Part shown: piece after piece, positions 27,765 through 35,043 of the stretch
Position numbering within the stretch: position 1 is the stretch's first letter
Layout of the letters: each line of letters opens with the position of its first letter
Assembly (NCBI GenBank): GCA_040880725.1
Contig: JBBDHV010000059.1
Span: 1-64,000 of the forward strand
Reading direction: 5' to 3'
DNA: 64,000 nt
Origin: DATHWB01 sp040880725
Lineage (GTDB): Bacteria > Actinomycetota > Acidimicrobiia > Spongiisociales > ZC4RG35
Translations under genes and position numbers: made by a program
The notes under the pieces: generated by a model
Told to the model about the DNA's origin: nothing
Databases searched by the model: none
What the model saw: only the letters and a program-made list of their open reading frames with translations

Positions 27765-28213
27765 TGCATCTCGCACCTGTCCTCACGACATTCGAGGCTG
27801 CGATCAGCACCCAGCTCGCGGTGGCGGGAGCGGACGCCACGATGGAGGCGGCGGCTTCCCAGCTGCTGGCGGCCCTCGAGCCGGCGCTGCGTCAGGTGGG
27901 GATGGAACTCGCCCAGCAGGCCGCGGAAGAAGTCAGCGCCCAGTTGGGCGACCGGACGGTGGAAGTAGTCATCGCGGACGGGGAGCCACAGCTGCGGGTG
28001 AGCCCGCCATCCGAAGTCGATTCTCCGACGCTCGAAGAAGAATTCGACGCCCGGATCACCCTGCGACTCCCACCGACGCTGAAAGGACTCGTGGAGTCCG
28101 CGGCCGACGAGACGGGCGACTCGGTGAACACCTGGGTGGTGAAGACCCTGACCAGCGGTGCTCGTAGGTCGACGAGGGTCAGCAGGTCGGTGCGCGGGAG
28201 CTTCGACCTGTGA
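27764..28213 (+). CDS. Ribbon-helix-helix (HicB/Arc-like) protein
   Basis: 149 residues. The last third (ARITLRLPPTLKGLVESAAD then SVNTWVVKTL) is a ribbon-helix-helix DNA-binding fold of the Arc/HicB-antitoxin kind. The first 95 residues are Ala-rich helices plus a short strand region (TVEVVIADGEPQLRVSPPS) with no domain I can name. From memory, actinobacteria often carry this two-part protein directly before a DUF4097 gene, as here (GTGA overlap). No toxin gene is adjacent, so I read it as an autorepressor rather than an antitoxin. The tandem TGACATCA boxes upstream are its likely target. Confidence 0.8.
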   Translation: MHLAPVLTTFEAAISTQLAVAGADATMEAAASQLLAALEPALRQVGMELAQQAAEEVSAQLGDRTVEVVIADGEPQLRVSPPSEVDSPTLEEEFDARITLRLPPTLKGLVESAADETGDSVNTWVVKTLTSGARRSTRVSRSVRGSFDL

Positions 28214-29037
28214 GCACCGTCAACCGGGAATTCACCGTGGGGGCGGGTCCCTCGCTCAACATCAGGATCCAAGCGGGCCGCGTCGACGTCGGCGAGGGAC
28301 CTCCCGGCACGATCACCGTCGAGGTCCACACCCGCGACCCCGATTCCGTCGAGATCAGTCAGACGGGAGACACGATCCATGTGTCGGACAACCGGAGCGG
28401 ATGGGTCGTGCGGGGAACTGTTCGGGTCACCGCCACGGTTCCCGCCGGCACCGATCTCGAGGTTGGTTCCGCCTCTGCAGACGTGCACACCGACGCGGAA
28501 CTGGGAGCCTTCATCTGTCGCACCGCGTCGGGCGACGTGGCATTCCGTGTCACCGATTCCCTCGAGGTGAAAACGGCGTCCGGATCGATCCGGGGTGACC
28601 AAGTCGGCGGGGACGTCCGTGTCAACTCTGCGTCCGGAGACGTGTGGATTCAGCGGATCGGCGGGCGATTGACTGCTGCCTTGGCATCCGGCGATGTGCG
28701 GACCGAAGAAGTGGGTGGCGATCTGCGCGCCAACAGTGCGTCGGGAGACCTGCGGATCGACCGATTCCGTGGTGACGAGGTCACGCTCAAATCCGTTTCG
28801 GGCGATCTCGTGATCGGATTCCCCAAAGGCATCAGGCTCGAGGCCGAAGTCAACACCCTCTCGGGTCACGTCCACTTGCCGACGCCGGCTTCGCCAGAGC
28901 CGCCCGCTCCACCGACTCAGCGGTCCGGCCCGGACCCGATGGCGCCCCTCGACCCGATCGACTCGCCGAAGCGCCGGGTTCGGTTGAACGCCAAGACGGT
29001 GTCCGGCGACATCCGGATCTCGTCGTTCAGCGACTGA
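28210..29037 (+). CDS. DUF4097 beta-repeat protein
   Basis: 275 residues made of short repeats of the form (A/V)SGDV/L (for example RTASGDVAF, NSASGDVWI, ALASGDVRT, NSASGDLRI, SVSGDLVIG), the right-handed beta-solenoid pattern of DUF4097, also seen in LiaG/YvlB-like proteins. No signal peptide or membrane segment. A Pro-rich insert (about 225-245) precedes the last strand. Function unknown; in Firmicutes related proteins belong to envelope-stress operons. GTG start overlaps the RHH gene. It ends convergently with the next gene, overlapping by 11 nt. Confidence 0.88.
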   Translation: MSTVNREFTVGAGPSLNIRIQAGRVDVGEGPPGTITVEVHTRDPDSVEISQTGDTIHVSDNRSGWVVRGTVRVTATVPAGTDLEVGSASADVHTDAELGAFICRTASGDVAFRVTDSLEVKTASGSIRGDQVGGDVRVNSASGDVWIQRIGGRLTAALASGDVRTEEVGGDLRANSASGDLRIDRFRGDEVTLKSVSGDLVIGFPKGIRLEAEVNTLSGHVHLPTPASPEPPAPPTQRSGPDPMAPLDPIDSPKRRVRLNAKTVSGDIRISSFSD

Positions 29038-29443
29038 ACGACACGGCCGTACCCCACGCGGTCACCACGACCTTCGACTTGCGCCCGGAGACGGACAGGG
29101 TCAGGTTGGTCACGGCGTTCGCCCCCAGTTCGGCGGCGCGCTCGGTCACTGCCGCCACCGCCTTCACCGATGCCGCCTCTGCCGCCTCAGCAGGGTCGTC
29201 CTTGTCGCTCTTCGCATGACCGGTCACCAGGCCGTGGACCGTGTCCACGATCCATTTCGGCGGAAGGTCTCCGGATGTGACCAGGACCGGACGTTCCACG
29301 GAGATCTCGATGGGTTCGCCGTCGACGGCAACCTCGCTGCCTGCGGCATCGTCCGCGTCGTCGGGGACGGTTGGTTCCGGGGGAGCGCCCTCGGTGCCCC
29401 AATCGGGAAGGGTGAACTCGGGTACCAGTGGTTCGTCGGCCAT
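29027..29443 (-). CDS. YbjQ-like protein with acidic N-terminus
   Basis: 138 residues. The first 50 are acidic and Pro-rich (PDDADDAAGSEVAVDG), and the rest has a strand-helix-strand pattern ending in AAELGANAVTNLTLSVSG and VVVTAWGTAVSF. The LGANAV...GTAV pattern is that of YbjQ/UPF0145 heavy-metal-binding-domain proteins, though the match is partial. Soluble, cytoplasmic by appearance; function unknown. TATCCT lies 7 nt before the ATG, so leaderless. It shares a tiny divergent promoter region with trmD. Confidence 0.65.
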   Translation of the reverse strand: MADEPLVPEFTLPDWGTEGAPPEPTVPDDADDAAGSEVAVDGEPIEISVERPVLVTSGDLPPKWIVDTVHGLVTGHAKSDKDDPAEAAEAASVKAVAAVTERAAELGANAVTNLTLSVSGRKSKVVVTAWGTAVSFSR

Positions 29444-29450
29444 GGCGTCG

Positions 29451-29460
29451 AGGATACGCT
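29451..29460. promoter_or_regulatory. Overlapping divergent -10 boxes (YbjQ-like gene / trmD)
   Basis: On the minus strand TATCCT (29451-29456) lies 7 nt from the ATG at 29443. On the plus strand TACGCT (29455-29460) lies 6 nt from the trmD ATG at 29467. The two boxes share the TA at 29455-29456, and only 23 bp separate the start codons. Confidence 0.6.
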
Positions 29461-29466
29461 CGGAAT

Positions 29467-30132
29467 ATGCGCATCTCGATCGTGACGATCTTCCCCGACT
29501 ATTTCGAAGGCCCGCTCGAGGTCGGAATGGTTGCCCGGGCGATCGAGCGCGACGCCCTCGCGGTGGATCCGATCGATCTGCGCCGGTGGGGGACCGGGGT
29601 GCATCGGGCGGTCGACGATGCCCCCTTCGGTGGGGGTCCCGGCATGGTGATGAGCCCAGGGCCCCTCGCCGAGGCCCTCGACACCGTCCCGGATTCCCAT
29701 CGGGTGTATCTCACTCCCGGTGGCACGCCACTCACCCAGCGCCTGTTGGACGAGTGGGCACAACTCGACCACCTCACGCTCGTGTGCGGTCGCTACGAGG
29801 GAATCGATGAGCGCATCGTGGAACACATGATCGACCAGGAGGTTTCGCTGGGAGATTTCGTGCTCGCCGGGGGGGAGGCGGCCGCCCTGGCGGTGGTGGA
29901 AGGGGTGGCGCGGCTGCTCCCCGAGGTGCTGGGCAACCCGGAGTCGGTGGTGACCGAATCGTTCCGTGACGGTCAGCTCGAAGAGCCCGTGTACACGAGA
30001 CCGGCGGAGTTCCGGGGATGGCCCGTCCCCGAAGTGCTGCTGTCGGGAGACCACGGTCGAATCGACGAGTGGCGCAGCCGGCAGCGAGCCGAACGGACGA
30101 AGAAACGACGGCCGGATCTTCTGACCGATTGA
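29467..30132 (+). CDS. trmD: tRNA (guanine-N1)-methyltransferase TrmD
   Basis: 221 residues. It methylates G37 of tRNAs with SAM, preventing frameshifts. SPOUT trefoil-knot motifs are LTLVCGRYEGIDERI and SLGDFVLAGGEAA; the C-terminus has EEPVYTRPAEFRG. ATG 29467 gives the canonical start MRISIVTIFPDYF and follows a TACGCT box by 6 nt; an upstream GTG in the same frame adds 13 non-conserved residues and is rejected. Followed by rplS behind its own promoter. Confidence 0.95.
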   Translation: MRISIVTIFPDYFEGPLEVGMVARAIERDALAVDPIDLRRWGTGVHRAVDDAPFGGGPGMVMSPGPLAEALDTVPDSHRVYLTPGGTPLTQRLLDEWAQLDHLTLVCGRYEGIDERIVEHMIDQEVSLGDFVLAGGEAAALAVVEGVARLLPEVLGNPESVVTESFRDGQLEEPVYTRPAEFRGWPVPEVLLSGDHGRIDEWRSRQRAERTKKRRPDLLTD

Positions 30133-30168
30133 GCCCGCGGCACGATTTCTGCCGGGCGGGGGCGATGG

Positions 30169-30271
30169 TATGCTTCCACCTCTGCCCGGGTGAGTTCGCG
30201 CCCGTTCCGAACGGGTTTGGAACGGTCTCCAACCGTCTTGCGCCCGGCACCTGTGTTCCAAGGAGTCCGCC
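30169..30271 (+). promoter_or_regulatory. rplS promoter and structured leader
   Basis: TATGCT at 30169-30174 is the likely -10 box, leaving a leader of about 90 nt. It holds a hairpin at 30201-30215 (CCCGTT/AACGGG) and one at 30222-30236 (ACGGT/ACCGT). A competing stem pairs GGTTTGGA (30214-30221) with TCCAACC (30228-30234), so the folds are mutually exclusive. AAGGAG at 30260-30265 is the ribosome binding site. Confidence 0.45.
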
Positions 30272-30616
30272 ATGAACAATCTCGACACGCTCGAAGGCGC
30301 GTACCTGCGCGACGACGTGCCCGACTTCCGAGCCGGGGACACCGTGAAGGTGCATGTCCGTGTCGTCGAGGGGGGCCGGGAGCGGGTCCAGGTGTTCGAG
30401 GGAGTCGTCATCGCCCGCAACGGCACCGGCATCAAGGCTTCTGCCACCGTTCGCAAGATCTCTTTCGGCGTTGGCGTGGAGCGTGTCTTCCCGGTCCACG
30501 CCCCGATCATCCAGAAGATCGAAGTCACCCGCAAAGGTGACGTCCGCAGGTCGAAGCTCTACTACCTGCGGGAGCGGTCCGGGAAGTCGGCCCGCATCAA
30601 GGAAAAGCGCGACTGA
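30272..30616 (+). CDS. rplS: 50S ribosomal protein L19
   Basis: 114 residues, normal for L19, which sits at the subunit interface. The pattern DVPDFRAGDTVKVHVRVVEG, FEGVVIARNG and SFGVGVERVFP through RRSKLYYLRERSGKSARIKE is typical. AAGGAG lies 6 nt before the ATG. It has its own promoter and leader and is followed after 7 nt by lepB, the standard actinobacterial order. Confidence 0.96.
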   Translation: MNNLDTLEGAYLRDDVPDFRAGDTVKVHVRVVEGGRERVQVFEGVVIARNGTGIKASATVRKISFGVGVERVFPVHAPIIQKIEVTRKGDVRRSKLYYLRERSGKSARIKEKRD

Positions 30617-30623
30617 GTTTCCG

Positions 30624-31256
30624 GTGAGTACGCCGGTCGACGAAACCGAGCAAACTCCTGCGGAGGAACCAAGGCGCTCGTTCGTCTCGGAGCTCCCGTT
30701 CTTGCTGCTGGCCGCCTTGATCGTCGCCGTTCTGATCAAGACGTTCGTCGTGCAGCCCTTCTACATCCCGTCGGGTTCGATGATCCCGACGCTGCTCGTC
30801 GACGACCGCGTGATGGTCTCCAAGGTCAGCTACCTGTTGGGAGAACCGGAGCGGGGCGACGTCATCGTGTTCGAGAACCCCTACGCGCCGGAGATCGAAG
30901 AGTCGTTCCCGGAAGCAGTGGTCCGATCCACACTCGAGGCGCTCGGCATCCGCACCTCCGTGAACGATGACCTGATCAAGCGCGTCGTGGGCCTGGGCAG
31001 CGAGACGATCGAGATCCGGAACAATCAGCTGTTCATCGACGGTGTCGTGCTCGACGAGGCATACTTGCAGACGGGCGTGGCGATGGCTGACTTCGGTCCC
31101 CGCGCGATCGCCGAGGACGAACTGTTCATGATGGGAGACAACCGCAACGAGTCTTCCGACGGGCGGGTGTTCGGTCCCATCCCCAGCGATGACGTGATCG
31201 GCAAAGCGGTCTTCCGGATCTGGCCGGTCGACCGCCTCGGCGCTGTCGACGGCTGA
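30624..31256 (+). CDS. lepB: Signal peptidase I
   Basis: 210 residues. It removes signal peptides on the outer face of the membrane. One N-terminal membrane segment (about 24-44, PFLLLAALIVAVLIKTFVV) precedes the catalytic Ser52 in YIPSGSMIPT. The catalytic Lys is K120 in DDLIKRVVGLGSE, and box E is FMMGDNRNESSDGR. GTG start at 30624 is 7 nt after rplS; the longer open frame upstream is antisense-like overlap with rplS. A hairpin spans its stop codon. Confidence 0.94.
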   Translation: MSTPVDETEQTPAEEPRRSFVSELPFLLLAALIVAVLIKTFVVQPFYIPSGSMIPTLLVDDRVMVSKVSYLLGEPERGDVIVFENPYAPEIEESFPEAVVRSTLEALGIRTSVNDDLIKRVVGLGSETIEIRNNQLFIDGVVLDEAYLQTGVAMADFGPRAIAEDELFMMGDNRNESSDGRVFGPIPSDDVIGKAVFRIWPVDRLGAVDG

Positions 31257-31271
31257 ACAGCCGCCGACAGC
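31242..31271. terminator. Bidirectional hairpin between lepB and the DEAD helicase gene
   Basis: GCTGTCGACGGCT (31242-31254) pairs with 31259-31271 with one mismatch and a 4-base loop. It includes the last lepB codons and stop. No U tract on either strand. Confidence 0.5.
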
Positions 31272-31280
31272 CCAAAGACG

Positions 31281-32774
31281 TCAGCTGCGGGGCTTCGCCT
31301 CCCGGACGGTCAGTACCCGCCCGGCGACCTCGGCACCGTTCATTTCTTCGATCGCCCGATCGGCGTCACGGGGTATCGCCACGAACCCGAAGCCGCGGGA
31401 TCGGGTGGTCTTCGGGTGCGTCACGATGGCCGCTTGGGACACCGGACCATACGGAGCGAAGAGCTCGGCGAGTTCCGTCGACGTCATCGAGTACGGCAGG
31501 TTGGCGACATAGATGTTGCCTTCGACATCATCGGACCCTCGGGGGCGCCCCTCGGAACGATCTGCGGTCTCGTGTCTCGGAGCGGGATTGGAGTTCTCGT
31601 GCCGTTCACGACGGGGGCTCTCCGCCTGGGGGCGGGCGGGAGTGGTCTCCCGGCGGACGATCGACGATGCGTCGGGTGCGCCGAGCTCGGTCGGCAGATC
31701 GAGATCGCGGATCATCCGATTGGCGTCCCGTGTCTGGGACCGGTCGATGAACGAATAGACCGCGCCGGTCGCGCCCGCCCGTGCCGTACGGCCCGAACGG
31801 TGCACATATGCCTTGGCATCCTCCGGCGGATCGAAGTGGATCACGCTTGCCACGTCATCGACGTGAATTCCGCGGGCCGCCACATCGGTCGCGATCAGCG
31901 CCTTGGCGCGGCCGCGGGTGAAGGCAGCAAGCGCTTTCGTGCGCTGCGGCTGGGACTTCCCGCCGTGGAGCGCCACGCTCTCGATGCCCTCACGGGCGAG
32001 CTGCTTCACGAGACGATCGGCGCCATGCCGGGTGCGAGTGAAGACGATGGTCGAAGCCGACCGGTCCACGATCGAAGCCGCCTGCCGAAGCCGATCGTCG
32101 CGCTCGACGCGCCAGAAGTGGTGGGCGACATCGGACTGCAGCGTGTCGACCGGTGCCGCCTCATGGCGACGTGCGTCACGCTGGTAGCGGTCGGTGATGA
32201 TCTTGACGTCTCCGTCGAGGGTGGCTGAGAAGAGCAGCGTCTGACGATCGCGGGGGGCGAGGTCGAGGATCCTGCGGACGGCGGGGAGAAACCCCATGTC
32301 TGCCATCCTGTCCGCCTCGTCGATCGCGACCACGTCGAGGTCGTCCAGCTTGATGTCGCCGGTGCCGATGAGGTCTTCGAGACGACCGGGGCAGGCGATC
32401 ACCATGTCGGCTCCCCGCCGGAGCGCGGATCGCTGGGGGCCGTAGCCGACCCCGCCGTAGATGACGGCGATCGAGCGCCCCATCGCCTTGGCGAACGGGG
32501 CGAGCTCGGATCGGATCTGGTCGGCGAGTTCCCGGGTGGGGACGAGCACCAGTGCCCGAGGGCGACTGGCACGTGCTCGCTCGAGGCCGACCAGCATGGG
32601 GAGGCCGAAGGCGAAGGTCTTGCCCGAACCTGTCGGGGCGCGGCCGCACACATCGCGGCCTGCGAGTGCGTCGGGAATTGCCGCTGATTGGATGGGGAAC
32701 GGGGTGGTGATCCCATCCCGTTCGAGAATGCTCGTGATCGCGGCCGGAAGGCCGAGGTCGGCGAAGGTGGTCAT
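31281..32774 (-). CDS. DEAD-box RNA helicase with C-terminal RRM
   Basis: 497 residues. Helicase core: Q motif GITTPFPIQSAAIP, P-loop APTGSGKT, PTRELADQ, DEADRM, SATLDG, and HRSGRTARAG. After an Arg/Glu-rich linker (about 365-418), residues 420-497 form an RNA-recognition motif with RNP2 IYVANL and RNP1 RGFGFVAI. That fold differs from the DbpA-like RNA-binding domain usual in bacterial DEAD proteins. Probable roles are ribosome assembly and mRNA unfolding in the cold. The start is the ATG at 32774 with AGGAGA 6 nt upstream. The leader is long and structured. Confidence 0.9.
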   Translation of the reverse strand: MTTFADLGLPAAITSILERDGITTPFPIQSAAIPDALAGRDVCGRAPTGSGKTFAFGLPMLVGLERARASRPRALVLVPTRELADQIRSELAPFAKAMGRSIAVIYGGVGYGPQRSALRRGADMVIACPGRLEDLIGTGDIKLDDLDVVAIDEADRMADMGFLPAVRRILDLAPRDRQTLLFSATLDGDVKIITDRYQRDARRHEAAPVDTLQSDVAHHFWRVERDDRLRQAASIVDRSASTIVFTRTRHGADRLVKQLAREGIESVALHGGKSQPQRTKALAAFTRGRAKALIATDVAARGIHVDDVASVIHFDPPEDAKAYVHRSGRTARAGATGAVYSFIDRSQTRDANRMIRDLDLPTELGAPDASSIVRRETTPARPQAESPRRERHENSNPAPRHETADRSEGRPRGSDDVEGNIYVANLPYSMTSTELAELFAPYGPVSQAAIVTHPKTTRSRGFGFVAIPRDADRAIEEMNGAEVAGRVLTVREAKPRS

Positions 32775-32953
32775 GGGTTGTCTCCTGGCCCGCGCGGGCG
32801 GGCATCGTTGGCTGGATGTGCGATCTCGCTCGAAGCAATGGATCCGAGATCGGCGGAAAGAGGCGGTCCAGCCGGATGAGACGAAAGCCGTGTTCATCGA
32901 GGGAATGCCTGGCGAGGCGATGCCTCCCACTCGATGGGCTGACGCCATCATAC
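32775..32953 (-). promoter_or_regulatory. Promoter and long 5' leader of the DEAD helicase gene
   Basis: On the minus strand TATGAT (plus 32948-32953) is a good -10 box, so the leader is about 165 nt, far longer than for most genes here. A GC palindrome CCCGCGCGGG lies just before the Shine-Dalgarno sequence. Upstream of the -10, GTGAC-N8-GTCAC forms a small palindrome. Long structured leaders are typical of cold-shock genes; that role here is inferred. Confidence 0.4.
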
Positions 32954-33001
32954 CACCGCTGTGACGCTCTCCTGTCACACCGCTCGTGTACCTGTTCCTC
33001 C

Positions 33002-33334
33002 ATGTCGGATCACCGAAGGGAACTGGGGAACCGGGGCGAAACCCTGGCCGCCACGATCCTGGCGAGCCGCGGCCTCGAGATCCTGGACCGCAACGTCGTC
33101 GTGGGTGGGGGCGAGGTGGACCTCGTCGTCAGGAGCGGGCGTCAGCGGGTCGTCGTCGAGGTCCGGTCGGTGCGGGGGAGGCTCCGGATCGACGAACGTC
33201 TCCCCGCAGCCAAGCTCCGGCAGGTCAGCAGCCTGGCAGCCTTCCTCGGGATCCACCGAGTGGATTTCGTCGGTGTGGCATTCGGCCCCCGCGGCATCGA
33301 CGTGCATTGGCTACGTGACGTCGCGACCGGCTGA
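33002..33334 (+). CDS. YraN/UPF0102-family nuclease-like protein
   Basis: 110 residues, normal for the family, which has an endonuclease-like fold and sits next to comM and dprA in many bacteria. The pattern GNRGETLAATILASRGLEIL, GGGEVDLVVRSG and VVVEVRSVRG matches the family's E-x-D-x-(E/D)-V-(K/R) core. The biochemical role is unknown. ATG 33002 is the first good start; upstream open codons lie in the helicase leader. Its last 24 nt overlap the convergent zinc-ribbon gene. rnhB, often found just before it, is absent at this place. Confidence 0.88.
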   Translation: MSDHRRELGNRGETLAATILASRGLEILDRNVVVGGGEVDLVVRSGRQRVVVEVRSVRGRLRIDERLPAAKLRQVSSLAAFLGIHRVDFVGVAFGPRGIDVHWLRDVATG

Positions 33335-33532
33335 ACGTCCGTGTCTGCGTCGCATCTCCCGGTGCCAGCACCCCCGGTGCCAATGACGGCGCAGGTCAGG
33401 GGTCAGCTCGGGCACCACGACAAGGTGATAGGTGCCCGGTGGGATCGAGAGGTCACAGCCGGGGCAGACATAGCCCTTGCGGGCGGCATACGGCTGGACG
33501 GGCACGACGACGACCTCGTCGTCCACGGTCAT
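33311..33532 (-). CDS. Small zinc-ribbon-like protein (73 residues)
   Basis: 73 residues. YVCPGCDLSIPPGTYHLVVV has a CxxC, and RRHWHRGCWHRE supplies His and Cys ligands, so a single zinc site is likely. From memory, proteins with CPGC...RRHWH..CW are common in actinobacteria, where they are often loosely annotated as ATP/GTP-binding; no nucleotide motif is visible here. The ATG at 33532 overlaps the stop of the upstream 37-residue membrane gene (ATGA), so the two are co-translated. Function unknown. Confidence 0.75.
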   Translation of the reverse strand: MTVDDEVVVVPVQPYAARKGYVCPGCDLSIPPGTYHLVVVPELTPDLRRHWHRGCWHREMRRRHGRSAGRDVT

Positions 33533-33642
33533 CCACCCGTGACGGCCCACACCACCGCGCCGAGTGTGAGGACGAGTGCGCCCACCATCAGCGCGACGTC
33601 GAGCGCGGTCTGTGTGTGCTCGCGAAACGGGTTGAGTCCCAC
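33529..33642 (-). CDS. 37-residue single-pass membrane protein
   Basis: GTG 33642 to TGA 33529. The product starts MGLNPFREHTQTALDVALMV and is one hydrophobic helix (about residues 14-35) with a short cytoplasmic head. A TACCGT box (plus-strand 33650-33655) lies 7 nt before the GTG, and the stop overlaps the next start by ATGA. Both features make it a real gene despite its size. A GTG at 33651 in the same frame is a less likely start. Function unknown; it may dock the zinc-ribbon protein to the membrane. Confidence 0.65.
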   Translation of the reverse strand: MGLNPFREHTQTALDVALMVGALVLTLGAVVWAVTGG

Positions 33643-33649
33643 GCTCCCC

Positions 33650-33692
33650 ACGGTACCGGCCGGACGACACCCACCCTCGCGCTCGGTAGCCT
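33650..33692. promoter_or_regulatory. Divergent leaderless promoters (small membrane gene / crotonase)
   Basis: Minus-strand TACCGT (33650-33655) is 7 nt from the GTG at 33642. Plus-strand TAGCCT (33687-33692) is 8 nt from the ATG at 33701. Confidence 0.45.
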
Positions 33693-33700
33693 GCGCCCCG

Positions 33701-34474
33701 ATGTCCTGGCTCGATGTTTCCGATCGCGACGCTGTTCGCACCCTCACCATTTCCCGGCCCGAACGTCTGAATGCCATCCCGACGGACGGGTGGACGACGC
33801 TGACGGATGCCTTCGAGGCGTTCGAGGCGTCTGATGCCCGGGTGCTGGTGCTGCGGGGCGAGGGGGGAGACTTCTGCGCGGGAGCCGACGTCGGGGACCA
33901 GGTCGAGCCGGGCGGCGTCGCCGATGCCAAGCGCAGAATGAAGGTCACGAGCGGCGCTGCCATGGCACTGCACCGGATCACCAAGCCGACCATCGCGGTG
34001 GTGGACGGGGTGGCAGCGGGCGCCGGACTCAACATGGCTCTCGGCTGCGATGTCGTCCTCGCCTCCGCCCGGGCCCGGTTCTCCGAGATCTTCGTCCGCC
34101 GTGGCCTGACCCTCGACTTCGGTGGCTCATGGCTGCTCCCCAGGGTCGTCGGCCTGCAGCGAGCCAAGGATCTGGCGCTGTCCGGTCGGGTGGTCGATGC
34201 CGACGAGGCCCTGCGTCTGGGTCTGTGCCTCGATGTCGTCGATCCCGCCGACATCGAGGCGCGAGTCACCGAACAGATCCACCGCTTTCTCGCCGGCGCA
34301 CCGGTCGCCCAGATGTTCGCCAAACAGGGCATCCATCACGCCTGGGACGTGTCCTTTGCCGATGCGCTGGATTGGGAAGGACAAAGCCAGGCCATCTGCT
34401 TCGGCACGTCGGACTTCGTCGAAGGCGTGGTGTCCTTCCGCCAGAAGCGTCCCCCCGAGTTCCAGGGCCGCTGA
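33701..34474 (+). CDS. Enoyl-CoA hydratase/isomerase (crotonase) family
   Basis: 257 residues, the crotonase size. Oxyanion-hole segments are GDFCAGADV and DGVAAGAGLNMALGCDVVLAS. The region of the second catalytic acid reads RRGLTLDFGGSWLLPRVVG, so the usual Glu may be replaced and the exact reaction (hydratase, isomerase or other) is open. Acts on an acyl-CoA, probably in fatty acid or amino acid breakdown. ATG 33701 follows TAGCCT by 8 nt. It ends 4 nt from the convergent cupin gene. No other beta-oxidation gene is near. Confidence 0.88.
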   Translation: MSWLDVSDRDAVRTLTISRPERLNAIPTDGWTTLTDAFEAFEASDARVLVLRGEGGDFCAGADVGDQVEPGGVADAKRRMKVTSGAAMALHRITKPTIAVVDGVAAGAGLNMALGCDVVLASARARFSEIFVRRGLTLDFGGSWLLPRVVGLQRAKDLALSGRVVDADEALRLGLCLDVVDPADIEARVTEQIHRFLAGAPVAQMFAKQGIHHAWDVSFADALDWEGQSQAICFGTSDFVEGVVSFRQKRPPEFQGR

Positions 34475-34478
34475 CCGG

Positions 34479-35036
34479 TCAAGGCCGTGACGGCATCCGG
34501 GTCGGGGCGTCAGGACGGATCAAGGTCTCGATCTCCGCGGCGGCGTCGGGGTAGTCCGAAGCCAGCGCGGCCCTGCCGCCTTCGTAGTCCCCGGACGTGA
34601 AACCGGGCGCCATCGTGCATCCGAACAGGCCGTAGCCCCCGCAGGGTGCAAGGCGCGCTCCCATCCACGTGCCGGGAGTCACCACGACTTGGACGTGCTG
34701 ACCGGCCAAGACATCTGGTCCGAGAACCGGGCGTTCCACGGTTCCGTCGGGGCGGAGCAGGAGCATCTGGATCGGGTCGCCGAGATAGAAGTGCCAGACC
34801 TCGGTGGTGGGAAGCCGGTGCACCGCCGAGAACGAATCGGGCTCGTCGGTGAGCAGGGCGATGGCCGCGGTACCGGCGCGTTTGTCTCCGGCATCGACGT
34901 CATCGGTGCCGACCACCTCGTCCGAACGCCACGTTTGCACCAGCAGCCCGCCCTCCACGGGAAGCGGTTCGAGCCCGAAAATGTCGATGAGTTCGGCGCT
35001 CGTCGGACGCCGCTGTGGTGGATGACCGGATGCCAT
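34479..35036 (-). CDS. DUF985 cupin protein
   Basis: 185 residues. A single beta-barrel cupin of the DUF985 type: IDIFGLEPLPVEGGLLVQTW, FSAVHRLPTTEVWHFYLGDP (metal-ligand-like His and Glu), VVVTPGTWMGARL and YGLFGCTMAPGF. Function unknown; possibly sugar epimerase-like. The ATG at 35036 has TACGCT (minus strand) 7 nt upstream, so leaderless; the open frame extends 21 codons further but that part is not conserved. Confidence 0.88.
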   Translation of the reverse strand: MASGHPPQRRPTSAELIDIFGLEPLPVEGGLLVQTWRSDEVVGTDDVDAGDKRAGTAAIALLTDEPDSFSAVHRLPTTEVWHFYLGDPIQMLLLRPDGTVERPVLGPDVLAGQHVQVVVTPGTWMGARLAPCGGYGLFGCTMAPGFTSGDYEGGRAALASDYPDAAAEIETLIRPDAPTRMPSRP

Positions 35037-35043
35037 GGCGGGA

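Noticed and set aside
27764..28213. Toxin-antitoxin locus
   Set aside because: Only an antitoxin-like RHH domain is present; neither neighbour resembles a toxin.
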